A DNA stretch of 64,000 bases from an uncultured Bacteroidota bacterium (lineage in GTDB: Bacteria; Bacteroidota; Bacteroidia; 2-12-FULL-35-15): NCBI GenBank assembly GCA_903926385.1, contig CAIYIS010000036.1:62001-126000 (forward strand), in the 5' to 3' direction. The notes beneath the pieces were generated by a model that made no database searches, was not told the origin of the DNA, and was given only the letters and a program-made list of their open reading frames with translations. Of the stretch, positions 1 to 9,884 are shown piece after piece (position 1 is the stretch's first letter; each line of letters begins with the position of its first letter). The translations under genes and the position numbers were made by a program.

Positions 1-2
1 TC

Positions 3-86
3 AAGTACAATGTTGATAGTACTAAAGCAAATGTGAAAGAAATAAACCGGAACTGGAAAAATAATTTTTATACAAAATACAATTAA
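3..86 (+). CDS. C-terminal tail of a gene cut by the window edge
   Basis: One frame is open from the first bases to a TAA at 84-86 and encodes about 27 lysine- and asparagine-rich residues. It stops five bases before the ATG of the efflux adaptor, the spacing expected inside an operon. RND efflux operons often begin with a TetR-type regulator, so this could be the end of one, but nothing in the 27 residues identifies a family. Confidence 0.4.
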   Translation, partial: KYNVDSTKANVKEINRNWKNNFYTKYN

Positions 87-91
87 TCGCA

Positions 92-1174
92 ATGAATAAA
101 ACAATTTCTCTGATTAGTCTTATTTCCTTAATTGGATTTACTGCCTGCAATTCAAAAGTAGAAGAAAAAAGCCAAGAAGGTATTTATACAGTTACAAGCC
201 CAATGGTAATGGATACCTCATTTACCAAAGAGTATGTTGCCCAAATTCAATCTTTACAGAATGTGGAAATACATGCAATGGTAAAAGGGTACCTCGAAAA
301 AATTAATGTTGACGAGGGACAATATGTTAGTGCAGGTCAGGTGCTATTTAATATTCGCCCGATAGAATTTCAAGCTGAGTTGCTCAAGGCGAAAGCAGAG
401 GCAAAAGCTGCAGAGTTAGAATTGAAAAATGCAAAAACACTAGCCGATAAAAATATAGTTTCACAAACAGAACTTTCGTTGGCACAAGCTAAACTTGATC
501 AGCAAAATGCTGAAGTAGAACTTGCGGAACTCAATCTTTCCTATTGCGAAATTAAAGCTCCTTTTAATGGAATAATTGACAGAACAAAATTTAAGGCAGG
601 TAGCTTGATTGATGAAGGAACGCTATTAACCTCCATTTCGAACAACAATGATGTATATGCGTATTTTAATATTTCGGAAATGGAATATCTTGATTATAAA
701 TCAAGGGCAAAAGATGATGAACAAAACATTGCAACCTTGGTTTTGGCAAACGGGCAAGAGCATAAGTATAAAGGAACGATTGAAACAATAGAAAGTGAAT
801 TTGACAACACTACTGGAAACATTGCTTTCAGGGCAAAATTCCCTAATCCCGATTTGCTTTTGAAACATGGTGAAACTGGTAGAATACGATTGAGAGTTCC
901 CATATCGAAAGGACTCATCATACCTCAAAAAGCAACATTTGAAATTCAGGATAAGGTATATGCTTACATCGTTGACCAAAACAATGTTGTAAAATCAAGA
1001 AATATAACCATTAAGCAAAGATTATCTAACCTTTACATCATCCAATCAGGACTTACTGCAAACGACAAAATATTATTGGATGGAATTCAAAATGTAAAAG
1101 ATGATGACAAGCTTAAAACAAAATTCATTCCTGCAGCTGAGGTTATTAAAAATTTACAACTCATTAAACAATAG
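92..1174 (+). CDS. RND efflux periplasmic adaptor (membrane fusion) lipoprotein
   Basis: This protein links an inner-membrane RND pump to an outer-membrane channel in tripartite export of drugs or other toxic compounds. A lipoprotein signal is visible, with lipobox FTAC and Cys19 as the expected lipidation site. A biotinyl-lipoyl-like half follows at about residues 50-85 (GQYVSAGQVLF). Next come an alanine-, lysine- and glutamate-rich coiled-coil hairpin at about 90-150, the second lipoyl half (EIKAPFNGII) and beta-barrel and membrane-proximal regions to residue 360. The length is normal for the AcrA/MexA family. It is the first full gene of a three-gene operon, with 21 bases to the pump gene. 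The substrate cannot be read from sequence. Confidence 0.93.
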   Translation: MNKTISLISLISLIGFTACNSKVEEKSQEGIYTVTSPMVMDTSFTKEYVAQIQSLQNVEIHAMVKGYLEKINVDEGQYVSAGQVLFNIRPIEFQAELLKAKAEAKAAELELKNAKTLADKNIVSQTELSLAQAKLDQQNAEVELAELNLSYCEIKAPFNGIIDRTKFKAGSLIDEGTLLTSISNNNDVYAYFNISEMEYLDYKSRAKDDEQNIATLVLANGQEHKYKGTIETIESEFDNTTGNIAFRAKFPNPDLLLKHGETGRIRLRVPISKGLIIPQKATFEIQDKVYAYIVDQNNVVKSRNITIKQRLSNLYIIQSGLTANDKILLDGIQNVKDDDKLKTKFIPAAEVIKNLQLIKQ

Positions 1175-1195
1175 TAGTTTTATAACTTAAATAAT

Positions 1196-4100
1196 ATGTT
1201 TCAGAAATTTATTCATAGGCCTGTTTTATCTATTGTTATTTCACTTATCATTTTGTTGTTAGGTGCTATTGCAATGGTGCAACTTCCCGTAACACAGTTC
1301 CCTTCCATATCTCCACCCAAAGTAAATGTTACTGCAGATTATCCGGGAGCTAATGCGGAATTATTAATAAAATCTGTTGTTATTCCTTTGGAACGAGCAA
1401 TCAATGGAGTTCCAGGTATTAAATACATTGACTCGGATGCAGGAAATGATGGGGAGTGTACTATTTCAATAATTTTCGAATTGGGCACAGATCCTAATAT
1501 TGCATCAGTAAATGTTCAAAACAGAGTGGCTAGTGTTGTTAATAAACTGCCTCCAATAGTAGTGAGAGAAGGCGTAAAGATTACAAGAGAGGAATCCAAC
1601 ATGCTAATGTATTTAAATTTATACAGCAAAGATTCTACTCTTGATGATAAGTTTCTATACAATTTTGCGGATATAAATATTCTTTCAGAATTAAAAAAAA
1701 TAGATGGTGTGGGCTTTGCCGATATTCTTGGAAATAGAGAGTATTCGATGAGAATTTGGTTGAAACCTGATAAAATGCTGGCTTATAAAATTTCGGCTGA
1801 CGAGGTACTAACCTCTTTAAACGAACAAAGTCTGGAAGCATCACCCGGCAGAACTGGTGAAAGTTCAGGAAAAAAATCACAAGCATTTGAATATGTTTTA
1901 AAATACCCTGGTAGATTTACTACCAAAGAAGGGTATGAGAATGTAATTTTAAGATCGAATGCAAATGGAGAAATACTAAGGCTAAAGGATGTGGCTGATG
2001 TGGAGTTTGGAAGTTCTTATTACGATTTGTACTCAAAGCTGAATGGAAAAACGTCAGCAGCAATTATGATTAAACAATCGTATGGTAGTAACGCAAGCCT
2101 AGTAATAAAAAACATTAAGCAAAGAATGGAAGAGATTAAAGCAGCTTCTTTTCCAAAAGGTATGGATTATGAAATAGGATATGATGTTTCAAAATTTCTG
2201 GACGCTTCCATCGAAAAAGTGCTTCATACTCTTCTCGAAGCATTCCTTTTGGTTGGTCTTGTAGTATTTATTTTCCTTGGAGATTGGCGTTCTACTCTTA
2301 TTCCTGCTATTGCTGTGCCTGTGTCGCTTGTGGGTACTTTTGCTTTTATGCAAATGTTTGGTATTACACTTAATCTGATTACCCTATTTGCATTAGTACT
2401 TGCCATTGGTATTGTGGTGGATAATGCCATTGTGGTGGTGGAAGCGGTGCATGCTAAAATGGAGGAAAAACATCTGAATGCGAAAGCAGCAACTGAATTG
2501 GCTATGTCGGAAATAAGCGGGGCGATTATCGCAATCACTCTTGTGATGGCAGCTGTATTTATTCCTGTTGCGTTTATGTCGGGGCCGGTGGGAATTTTTT
2601 ACAGGCAGTTTTCCATTACGATGGCTACATCCATTATTTTATCTGGAGTTATAGCGTTAACTTTAACACCTGCTCTCTGTGCTATTATGTTGAAAAACAC
2701 ACATGGTATTGAGAAGAAGAAAAACCTATTGAATCGTTTTTTGACCGGATTTAATAATTGGTTCAATCGTGTTAATGCTAAATATAAAGGCATTTTAGGA
2801 TTAATTGTAAACAGAAGAGTTGTAACATTTTTAACACTCATTCTTTTTTGTTTAGGTATCTGGGGTATTAACTCTAGGCTTCCTTCTGGATTTATACCCA
2901 ATGAAGACCAAGGTGTTTTTTATGCTATTATTCTTACACCTCCAGGTTCAACTTTAGAAAGAACGGATGAAATTAGTACGCAGATTCAAAAAATAGCACA
3001 AAATATTGAAGGTGTACAATCTGTTTCATCTCTAGCAGGCTTCGAGCTTTTGTCGGAAGGAAATGGATCAAACACGGGAACCTGTTTAGTGAATCTTAAA
3101 CCTTGGGACGAAAGAAAACATTCTGCCAAAGAAATTATTCAAGAATTAGAAGAAAAAACAAAAGATATTGAAGGTGCTACCATCGAGTTTTTTCCTCCTC
3201 CTGCTGTTCCTGGCTATGGTGCTGCTGGTGGTTTTGAAGGACGACTGGTAGACAGAGCAGGAAGTGGCGATTATAAAAAAATGGAAACCGTGAGTGCTGA
3301 TTTTGTGAAAGAGCTAAACAAACGACCAGAGCTATCCAGCGTTTTCTCTTTTTATAGTGCAAGTTATCCTCAATATGTTTTAAATATTGATAATGAAAAA
3401 GCGCAACAAAAAGGCGTAACCATCGACAATGCGATGAATACATTATCAATACTTGTGGGAAGTGATTATGAAACCAGTTTCATAAAATTCGATAGGCAAT
3501 ACAAAGTAATGGTACAGGCACTTCCACAATACAGAGAATTGCCTGAAGACATACTTAAACTTTATGTAAAAAACAATCGTGACGAAATGGTTCCTTACTC
3601 TGCCTTTATGAAAATGGAGAAAGTAATGGGTCTTTCGCAAATAACACGACATAACTTATTTAACTCTGCCGAAGTAAGTGGTGGACCAGCTCCGGGTTAT
3701 AGCAGTGGTGCTGCTCTTAAAGCTGTTGAAGAAGTAGCTAAGAATAAACTGCCAAAAGGGTTTGGTATTGATTGGGCTGGTATATCTATTGATGAGGCCA
3801 GACAAGGTAATCAAGCCATTTATATATTTCTTATCTGTTTGGCATTTGTGTATTTGCTGTTGGCTGCACAGTACGAAAGTTTCTTGTTGCCTTTCCCTGT
3901 TATTCTTTCGTTACCTGCCGGAATTTTCGGAGCATTTCTTTTACTTTCGGTATTAGGTTTAGAAAACAATATTTATGCTCAGGTGGCCATGGTGATGCTG
4001 ATTGGGTTGTTGGGTAAAAATGCGGTGTTGATTGTTGAGTTTGCTGTTCAAAAACACAAGGCGGGAAGCACTGTATTGCAAGCGGCTATCGAAGGTGCAT

Positions 4101-4357
4101 CTGTTCGTCTTCGACCTATATTAATGACCTCCTTCGCATTTATTGCAGGATTAATTCCTCTTGTTATTGCCTCAGGCCCTGGTGCGTTAGGCAACAGAAC
4201 GATAGGTGCTGCTGCTGCAGGCGGCATGTTGTTCGGAACGTTATTCGGGGTGCTAATTATTCCCGGTTTGTATTTCATTTTCGCTAAGATTTCTGAAAGG
4301 CATATCCTTATTGAAAATGAAGAAGAAAATCCTTTAACTGAAGATATTGAAGCATAA
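1196..4357 (+). CDS. RND multidrug efflux pump, AcrB/HAE1 family
   Basis: This is the proton-driven inner-membrane pump of the tripartite system. Its 1,053 residues match the HAE1 family, with the N-terminal membrane helix, two large periplasmic loops and two blocks of membrane helices (about 335-500 and 865-1030). The TM4 proton-relay motif reads GIVVDNAIVVVE: Asp409 is kept, but the second acidic position of AcrB (D408) is Asn410 here. The partner lysine in TM10 is present as Lys941 (GLLGKNAVLIVEF). The gene lies between the adaptor and the channel genes, with one base between its stop and the channel start. Assignment to the hydrophobic/amphiphilic export group is firm; the substrate is unknown. 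Confidence 0.95.
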   Translation: MFQKFIHRPVLSIVISLIILLLGAIAMVQLPVTQFPSISPPKVNVTADYPGANAELLIKSVVIPLERAINGVPGIKYIDSDAGNDGECTISIIFELGTDPNIASVNVQNRVASVVNKLPPIVVREGVKITREESNMLMYLNLYSKDSTLDDKFLYNFADINILSELKKIDGVGFADILGNREYSMRIWLKPDKMLAYKISADEVLTSLNEQSLEASPGRTGESSGKKSQAFEYVLKYPGRFTTKEGYENVILRSNANGEILRLKDVADVEFGSSYYDLYSKLNGKTSAAIMIKQSYGSNASLVIKNIKQRMEEIKAASFPKGMDYEIGYDVSKFLDASIEKVLHTLLEAFLLVGLVVFIFLGDWRSTLIPAIAVPVSLVGTFAFMQMFGITLNLITLFALVLAIGIVVDNAIVVVEAVHAKMEEKHLNAKAATELAMSEISGAIIAITLVMAAVFIPVAFMSGPVGIFYRQFSITMATSIILSGVIALTLTPALCAIMLKNTHGIEKKKNLLNRFLTGFNNWFNRVNAKYKGILGLIVNRRVVTFLTLILFCLGIWGINSRLPSGFIPNEDQGVFYAIILTPPGSTLERTDEISTQIQKIAQNIEGVQSVSSLAGFELLSEGNGSNTGTCLVNLKPWDERKHSAKEIIQELEEKTKDIEGATIEFFPPPAVPGYGAAGGFEGRLVDRAGSGDYKKMETVSADFVKELNKRPELSSVFSFYSASYPQYVLNIDNEKAQQKGVTIDNAMNTLSILVGSDYETSFIKFDRQYKVMVQALPQYRELPEDILKLYVKNNRDEMVPYSAFMKMEKVMGLSQITRHNLFNSAEVSGGPAPGYSSGAALKAVEEVAKNKLPKGFGIDWAGISIDEARQGNQAIYIFLICLAFVYLLLAAQYESFLLPFPVILSLPAGIFGAFLLLSVLGLENNIYAQVAMVMLIGLLGKNAVLIVEFAVQKHKAGSTVLQAAIEGASVRLRPILMTSFAFIAGLIPLVIASGPGALGNRTIGAAAAGGMLFGTLFGVLIIPGLYFIFAKISERHILIENEEENPLTEDIEA

Positions 4358-4358
4358 A

Positions 4359-5789
4359 ATGAACATATTCGGAAAATATAAAACTATAGGTGTATTGTTG
4401 ATTTGCTGTGTTTTTGCAAGTTGCAAAATGCTTACTCCTGTGCAGGATAAGGACAAGGCAATGCCTCAATCGTATGCCGATTCGAAAGACTCTGTGAACT
4501 CGGCACAAATAAAATGGAAAGATTTTTTTGGGGATAAAAACTTGGTGAGCATTATTGATACCGCTCTCAAAAATAATCTTGACTTGATGATAACCATGCA
4601 AGACATCGAAATGGCACGAAATGATGTACGATTGAGAAAAGGCATGTTATTCCCGGTGGTAAACGGTGTGGCGGGTGCTAGCATTGAAAAGGTTGGACTA
4701 TATTCTAGTCAAGGCGCAGGTGATGCATCGGCCGAAATAACGCCTGGACAGTTGGTGCCTGAAAATCTTGGTAATTTTTATCTTGGATTAAATACTACTT
4801 GGGAAATAGATGTTTGGAAAAAACTCAGAAACGGTAAAAAGGCTGCATTTACTAGATACCTCGGAAGTATTGAAGGCAGAAATTTTGTAATAACAAATTT
4901 GATTTCCGAAATTTCTAAAACCTATTACCAATTACTTTCGTTAGATAATCAGCTCGACATCATTCGAGAAACAATAAAATTGCAGAAAGATGCGTTGGAA
5001 ATTGTGAAGATTCAGAAAGAAGCATCAGTGGTTACCGAATTGGCAGTTAAAAAATTTGAAGCCGATGTATTGAATTCGCAACACATGGAGTTTGATGTGC
5101 TTCAACAAATAAAAGAAAGTGAAAACAAAATTAATTTTTTGATGGGCAGATACCCACAAGCTATTGTGCGCGACAAATCTACTTTCATGACACAATTGCC
5201 TCAACAAATAAAAAGCGGAATTCCTTCTCAATTGTTGGCCAACCGACCTGATATTAAACAAGCAAAATTCGAACTGTTTGCCACCAAATGTGATGTAAAA
5301 TCGGCACAAGCCGAATTTCTCCCATCGTTTGGCATCACTTCCGGAGTAGGGTTTCAGGCATTTAAACCATCGTTTTTATTTAATACACCACAATCGTTGA
5401 TGTATAATTTGGCTGGAGATTTAGTGGCGCCATTAATCAATAGGAGCGCCATAAAAGCTGAATTTAATAAAGCCAAAGCCCGCCAAATAGAGGCCATGTA
5501 TAATTATCAAAAAACTATTTTGAATGGCTTTGTAGAGGTATCGAACCAATTGTCGAACATAAATAATTTAGGGCAGGCATTCGATTTGAAAAGCAAGCAA
5601 GTGGATGCTTTGACACAATCGATAGATATATCGAACGAACTTTTTAAATACGGCAAAGCCGATTATTTCGAAGTGTTGATGACGCAGCGTGATGCACTTG
5701 ATGCTAAATTGGATTTAATAAAAACAAAACAAGAACAATTTAATGCTGTTACCGATATTTATCAGGCATTAGGTGGGGGGTGGAAATGA
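4359..5789 (+). CDS. Outer-membrane efflux channel lipoprotein (TolC/NodT family)
   Basis: This is the outer-membrane exit duct of the efflux system. The ATG at 4359 is preferred because it follows the pump stop codon by one base; the upstream TTG at 4347 overlaps the pump gene. A lipobox (VFASC) gives a lipidated N-terminus, as in NodT-type channels. The rest contains the two repeated helical halves of the outer-membrane efflux protein family, including the conserved LLANRPDIKQA motif near the middle and a C-terminal half with FKYGKADYFEVL. The 476-residue length is normal. A strong terminator about 110 bases downstream closes the operon. Confidence 0.92.
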   Translation: MNIFGKYKTIGVLLICCVFASCKMLTPVQDKDKAMPQSYADSKDSVNSAQIKWKDFFGDKNLVSIIDTALKNNLDLMITMQDIEMARNDVRLRKGMLFPVVNGVAGASIEKVGLYSSQGAGDASAEITPGQLVPENLGNFYLGLNTTWEIDVWKKLRNGKKAAFTRYLGSIEGRNFVITNLISEISKTYYQLLSLDNQLDIIRETIKLQKDALEIVKIQKEASVVTELAVKKFEADVLNSQHMEFDVLQQIKESENKINFLMGRYPQAIVRDKSTFMTQLPQQIKSGIPSQLLANRPDIKQAKFELFATKCDVKSAQAEFLPSFGITSGVGFQAFKPSFLFNTPQSLMYNLAGDLVAPLINRSAIKAEFNKAKARQIEAMYNYQKTILNGFVEVSNQLSNINNLGQAFDLKSKQVDALTQSIDISNELFKYGKADYFEVLMTQRDALDAKLDLIKTKQEQFNAVTDIYQALGGGWK

Positions 5790-5901
5790 TTAATAGAGAT
5801 CTAAAAAATATTTGAATTTGAACTGTTTAATTAATAATATGGGGTTTGTGAAGTCGTCATTTTTATAGTTTGTAATGTCAGCTTCATGTTAAACACCATT
5901 C

Positions 5902-5931
5902 CGTCCTGCATCTTGGTGCAGGACGTTTTTT
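5902..5931 (+). terminator. Rho-independent terminator of the efflux operon
   Basis: A perfect 9-bp stem (CGTCCTGCA / TGCAGGACG) with a 6-base loop is followed by six T residues. It lies between the channel gene and the next ORF, and it overlaps the apparent upstream start of that ORF, which argues for the ATG at 5943. Confidence 0.9.
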
Positions 5932-5942
5932 GCTTTTTATGT

Positions 5943-6659
5943 ATGATTAAAAAAAAATTAGCTCTTGTATTGTTTATCGCCTCACAATCGATTAAAATGA
6001 TTGCTCAGTCGCCTGCTTTGAATGATGCAGAAGTTTGGGAGAATATTTATCTTGAAAAAAACATTACACCCAAATTGGTTGCTCGGATCAACGAGGAAGG
6101 ACGAGTTACAGACAATATGGCGCATCCAAGTTTTATTTATGCTGATGTTGGTTTTAACTACAAACTAAATAAACATGTTCATTTAGCGCTTGCATACGTA
6201 TTAACTCAGAAACAACAAAAAAACGAAACGTGGAGTACCCGTCATCAGGCTTATTTTTCTGTAACATTAAAAAAGAAATTCAAAAACTTTGTTTTTGATG
6301 ACCGTTCTATGTTTCAATGGCAGGTACAGGATGTTTATTCATCGCCAACTGGTCGATATGCGGAGTATTATTTAAGAAATAAATTCTCTATCAAATATGA
6401 AAAGTTTTTTAAGATTCAACCTTATTTAGCTGAAGAAGTATATTATTACATAAATCAACCCTATGTTTATTGGCTTTACGATTTTAATCGTGTACGCTAT
6501 TTTGCGGGGGTGTATTATAACATCAGTTTGATTAATCAGTGGGAACTTTATTATTTGTTTGAGAATAATTTTAATCAAATTTCTACAAGTCAAACTAAAG
6601 TAGCCATAAATCCACAAAACAATTATATCCTTGGATTGGGGTATTCGCATACGTTTTAA
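5943..6659 (+). CDS. DUF2490 family outer-membrane beta-barrel protein
   Basis: The 238-residue product starts with a typical signal peptide (IKKKLALVLFIASQ) cut near the alanine-glutamine at about residue 22. Alternating, aromatic-rich strands follow to the end, which closes in a terminal phenylalanine (GYSHTF), a usual outer-membrane barrel ending. The opening DAEVWENIYLEKNI and the WELYYLFENNFN motif fit the DUF2490 family, which has no assigned function. The ATG at 5943 is chosen because a longer reading frame would begin upstream of, and run through, the terminator hairpin at 5902-5931. It is probably transcribed alone. Confidence 0.82.
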   Translation: MIKKKLALVLFIASQSIKMIAQSPALNDAEVWENIYLEKNITPKLVARINEEGRVTDNMAHPSFIYADVGFNYKLNKHVHLALAYVLTQKQQKNETWSTRHQAYFSVTLKKKFKNFVFDDRSMFQWQVQDVYSSPTGRYAEYYLRNKFSIKYEKFFKIQPYLAEEVYYYINQPYVYWLYDFNRVRYFAGVYYNISLINQWELYYLFENNFNQISTSQTKVAINPQNNYILGLGYSHTF

Positions 6660-6774
6660 TTCAATTATTGTTCTAGAATTGTGGTTCAATAAAACGGGAG
6701 TTTTCCAATGAGGGATTAAAAGTAGCTCCATCCAAAAAATCTTTTTACCTTCGTTGTGAAAAAATACTAATCCA

Positions 6775-7473
6775 ATGCTCGAAAATATAAAATTATCGGA
6801 TGTTTTGTTTCTGGATGTAGAAACCGCCCCTGTGGTTTATAAGTATGTCGATTTAGATAAGACATTAAAAGCACAATGGGACTCCAAATTTCGTTTTCAG
6901 AAAGAAGAGACACCTGAAGCAGGATATAAAAAAGCAGGGATTTATGCTGAATTTGCAAAAATCATTTGCATCTCTGTTGGTATACTGACGGATACTACAT
7001 TTCGTGTAAAATCATTTTATGGTGATGATGAAAAACAATTATTAAAGGAGTTTGCGGCATTACTTAACAAACATTACAACAGTAAAGACAAAATGTTATG
7101 TGCTCATAATGGAAAAGAATTTGACTTCCCATTTATTTGCAGACGGATGTTGATAAACGGAATTAAATTACCCAAACTGCTTAACATTGCCGGGAAAAAG
7201 CCATGGGAAATAAATCACCTCGATACGATGGAACTATGGAAATTTGGTGATTATAAGAGTTACACCTCCCTCAATTTACTCGCTACCATTTTTGATATAC
7301 CTACTCCAAAAGACGATATTGATGGTTCTGATGTCGCCAGTGTGTATTGGGAGGAGAAGAATCTCGAACGTATTGTTACCTATTGTCAGAAAGATGTTTT
7401 GACAGTAGCACAATTGTTATTGAGGTTTATGAATGAACCATTGATATCTGATAAAAATATTATAATTGCATAA
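6775..7473 (+). CDS. PolB-like 3'-5' exonuclease, DEDDy type
   Basis: This is a stand-alone exonuclease domain of the RNase H-like fold. All three exonuclease motifs are visible: Exo I FLDVETAP (Asp14, Glu16), Exo II NGKEFDFPF, and Exo III YCQKDV, which supplies the YxxxD of the DEDDy class. The family is annotated as predicted 3'-5' exonuclease related to the proofreading domain of B-family polymerases. It trims DNA or RNA 3' ends with two metal ions; its cellular role is not established. The 232-residue length is normal. A TAccTTcG box lies at 6746-6753, about 20 bases upstream of the ATG. Confidence 0.88.
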   Translation: MLENIKLSDVLFLDVETAPVVYKYVDLDKTLKAQWDSKFRFQKEETPEAGYKKAGIYAEFAKIICISVGILTDTTFRVKSFYGDDEKQLLKEFAALLNKHYNSKDKMLCAHNGKEFDFPFICRRMLINGIKLPKLLNIAGKKPWEINHLDTMELWKFGDYKSYTSLNLLATIFDIPTPKDDIDGSDVASVYWEEKNLERIVTYCQKDVLTVAQLLLRFMNEPLISDKNIIIA

Positions 7474-7517
7474 TCGCGGTTTCATTTCTTTCTACCTTTA
7501 CCCATAAATTTTTTGAA

Positions 7518-8066
7518 ATGAAATATTTCTTATTAAAACAAAAACCTGAGTTCACATTATTATTTCTCTTGATTCTATTGGTTTATTCATGTACTTCTCC
7601 TACTTCTAAAATGGCTAAATACGGCCATGTTTTCGAAAGTGTGATGCGTTCTGAAACACGTGTTTTTAGAGGGCTCAGCTTAGGAGATAAATACGATTCG
7701 GTGCAGTTGAAGGAAACGATTAAACCCATAGAAACGGATAGCGATTACCTATATTATGAACTAAAACTCGACACTACCGGAAGTTTTAACATTACCTATA
7801 GTTTTGATGAAAGTGGACTGGATGAGATACAATCTGATATTTTAATTAACAATGCATCAAGTGCAGATGAAGTATTCTCCAAATTCAAATTGTATTTTGA
7901 TGAACATTATGGCGAAAGCCAGAACAATCAGGGATATATTGTTTGGACAGTAAAAAGTGAAAAATATGGATTGGTTAGAATAAACCTGAGTAACGAAAGT
8001 GCTAATTTTGCTGCGGAGAAAGCACCTGGGAAAATTTCTCTCTGGATATACCCTGACAAAGATTAA
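7518..8066 (+). CDS. Hypothetical lipoprotein
   Basis: No family was recognised. The 182-residue product has a lipoprotein signal with lipobox VYSC at about residues 22-25, so it is expected to be membrane-anchored and to face the periplasm or surface. The mature part is acidic and contains alternating strand-like segments with no cysteines or repeats. A candidate promoter box TACCTTTA lies at 7493-7500. The stop is six bases before the ATG of the ABC protein gene, so the two are probably co-transcribed; a functional link is not shown. Confidence 0.75.
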   Translation: MKYFLLKQKPEFTLLFLLILLVYSCTSPTSKMAKYGHVFESVMRSETRVFRGLSLGDKYDSVQLKETIKPIETDSDYLYYELKLDTTGSFNITYSFDESGLDEIQSDILINNASSADEVFSKFKLYFDEHYGESQNNQGYIVWTVKSEKYGLVRINLSNESANFAAEKAPGKISLWIYPDKD

Positions 8067-8072
8067 GGACTG

Positions 8073-9875
8073 ATGACAAAAGAAATTTTGTTGGAAATAA
8101 AAAATCTGGTTACTGAGTTTCGTAGTGATGATGATATTGTAAAAGCGGTGAACGATGTTTCGTTTTCGCTTTCCAAAGGTGAAACCATAGGAATAGTAGG
8201 CGAATCGGGTTCCGGCAAATCGGTTACTTCACTTTCTATAATGCGCTTAATTCCGAATCCTCCAGGAAAAATAACTGGAGGCGAGATTATTTTTCATTCA
8301 ACCACAAATGGTAAAGTAGATATTACTAAGATATCGGAAACAGAAATGCGCACGTTGCGCGGCAATGAGATAGCCATGATTTTTCAGGAGCCCATGACTT
8401 CTCTTAATCCTGTGTTTACATGCGGCAATCAAGTAATGGAAGCTATTCTGCTGCATCAGCATGTTTCGAAACAGGAGGCAAAAGCGAAAACAATTGCCCT
8501 GTTTATAAAGGTTCAATTACCCCGACCTGAAATAATATTCGACAGCTATCCGCATCAACTATCAGGCGGGCAAAAACAACGGGTGATGATTGCCATGGCC
8601 ATGAGCTGTTCTCCGAATATATTGATTGCTGATGAACCAACCACTGCTCTTGATGTTACTGTACAGGCCACCATCATCGAACTGATGCAGGAACTGCAGC
8701 GGGAGAATGATATGGGAATTGTATTCATAACACATGATTTGGGTGTGATTGCCGAGTTGGCAGATAAAGTGGTGGTGATGTATAAGGGTAAAATAGTGGA
8801 GCAGGGTAACGTGCTCGATATTTTTTCTAATCCTCAGCATCCTTATACCAAAGGTCTTTTGGCTTGCCGGCCGCCTCTGGACAAACGACTGAAATGGCTG
8901 CCTACGGTTTCCGATTTTATGACGGTGAATGCTTCCGGTGAAATTTCGGAAAACAAACAATCGGTAAACGACATTACCCAAAAGCTGGTTGTAACTGCCG
9001 AAGAACGTGCCCTGGAACATCAAGCAATGTATGCCCAACAGCCGGTTCTTCAATTGAAAAATCTGAAGACGTCATTTCCGGTAAATAAAGGAATGTTTGG
9101 AAAACCAACCGCATTTGTAAACGCTGTGGATGATATCACCTTTGATGTGTATCCGGGCGAAACATTAGGACTGGTGGGCGAATCGGGCTGCGGTAAAACT
9201 ACTTTGGGAAGAACCATCCTCCGGTTGATTGAACCTACATCGGGTTCCATTATTTTAAACGGACAAGATATAACGCATATCTCCTCCCGCGAAATGATGG
9301 CGCTGCGAAAAGATATTCAGATTATTTTTCAAGACCCGTATTCTTCTCTCAATCCCCGCATCACCATCGGAAATGCCATTATGGAGCCTATGCAGGTTCA
9401 TGGAATATTGAAGAATGATGCAGCACGAAAAAAGAGAGTGATTGAATTACTGGAACGCGTAAACATGAACGAAGCCCAGTTTAACAGATATCCTCATGAG
9501 TTTTCGGGAGGGCAACGGCAACGGGTTTGTATTGCACGAGCCATAGCACTTCATCCTAAATTCATCATTTGTGACGAATCGGTTTCAGCACTGGACGTGT
9601 CGGTGCAGGCACAGGTATTAAATTTATTGAACGAATTGAAGCGCGAATTCAATTTTACCTATATCTTTATCTCCCACGATTTGTCGGTGGTTAAATTTAT
9701 GAGCGACCGAATGGTGGTGATGAATAAAGGAAGGATAGAGGAAATGGGGGATGCAGACAGTATCTACAATAACCCGAAAACAGAGTACACGAAAAAACTT
9801 ATTCATGCTATTCCGAAAGGACTGCTGAATGACATCAAAGAATCAATTGAAAAGAAAAAACAAATACTAATTTAA
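8073..9875 (+). CDS. Double-ATPase ABC transporter protein, oligopeptide (Dpp/Opp) type
   Basis: Two complete ABC ATPase modules sit in one chain. Module 1 has Walker A GESGSGKS at residues 43-50 and signature LSGGQKQRV. Module 2 has Walker A GESGCGKT at 369-376 and signature FSGGQRQRV. Each is followed by the short C-terminal segment with a PHPYTKGLL-like (QHPYTKGLLACRPP) or TEYTKKLIHAIP motif typical of peptide and nickel importer ATPases. The layout matches fused DppD-DppF or YejF/GsiA-type proteins. No permease or binding protein lies nearby, so this ATPase must serve permeases encoded elsewhere. Import of peptides is inferred from the family. Confidence 0.92.
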   Translation: MTKEILLEIKNLVTEFRSDDDIVKAVNDVSFSLSKGETIGIVGESGSGKSVTSLSIMRLIPNPPGKITGGEIIFHSTTNGKVDITKISETEMRTLRGNEIAMIFQEPMTSLNPVFTCGNQVMEAILLHQHVSKQEAKAKTIALFIKVQLPRPEIIFDSYPHQLSGGQKQRVMIAMAMSCSPNILIADEPTTALDVTVQATIIELMQELQRENDMGIVFITHDLGVIAELADKVVVMYKGKIVEQGNVLDIFSNPQHPYTKGLLACRPPLDKRLKWLPTVSDFMTVNASGEISENKQSVNDITQKLVVTAEERALEHQAMYAQQPVLQLKNLKTSFPVNKGMFGKPTAFVNAVDDITFDVYPGETLGLVGESGCGKTTLGRTILRLIEPTSGSIILNGQDITHISSREMMALRKDIQIIFQDPYSSLNPRITIGNAIMEPMQVHGILKNDAARKKRVIELLERVNMNEAQFNRYPHEFSGGQRQRVCIARAIALHPKFIICDESVSALDVSVQAQVLNLLNELKREFNFTYIFISHDLSVVKFMSDRMVVMNKGRIEEMGDADSIYNNPKTEYTKKLIHAIPKGLLNDIKESIEKKKQILI

Positions 9876-9884
9876 CTATAAACG

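Noticed and set aside
5886-5942. Longer N-terminus of the DUF2490 protein
   Set aside because: It would place the start codon upstream of a strong terminator hairpin and add a cysteine-rich stretch before a normal signal peptide. The ATG at 5943 is preferred.
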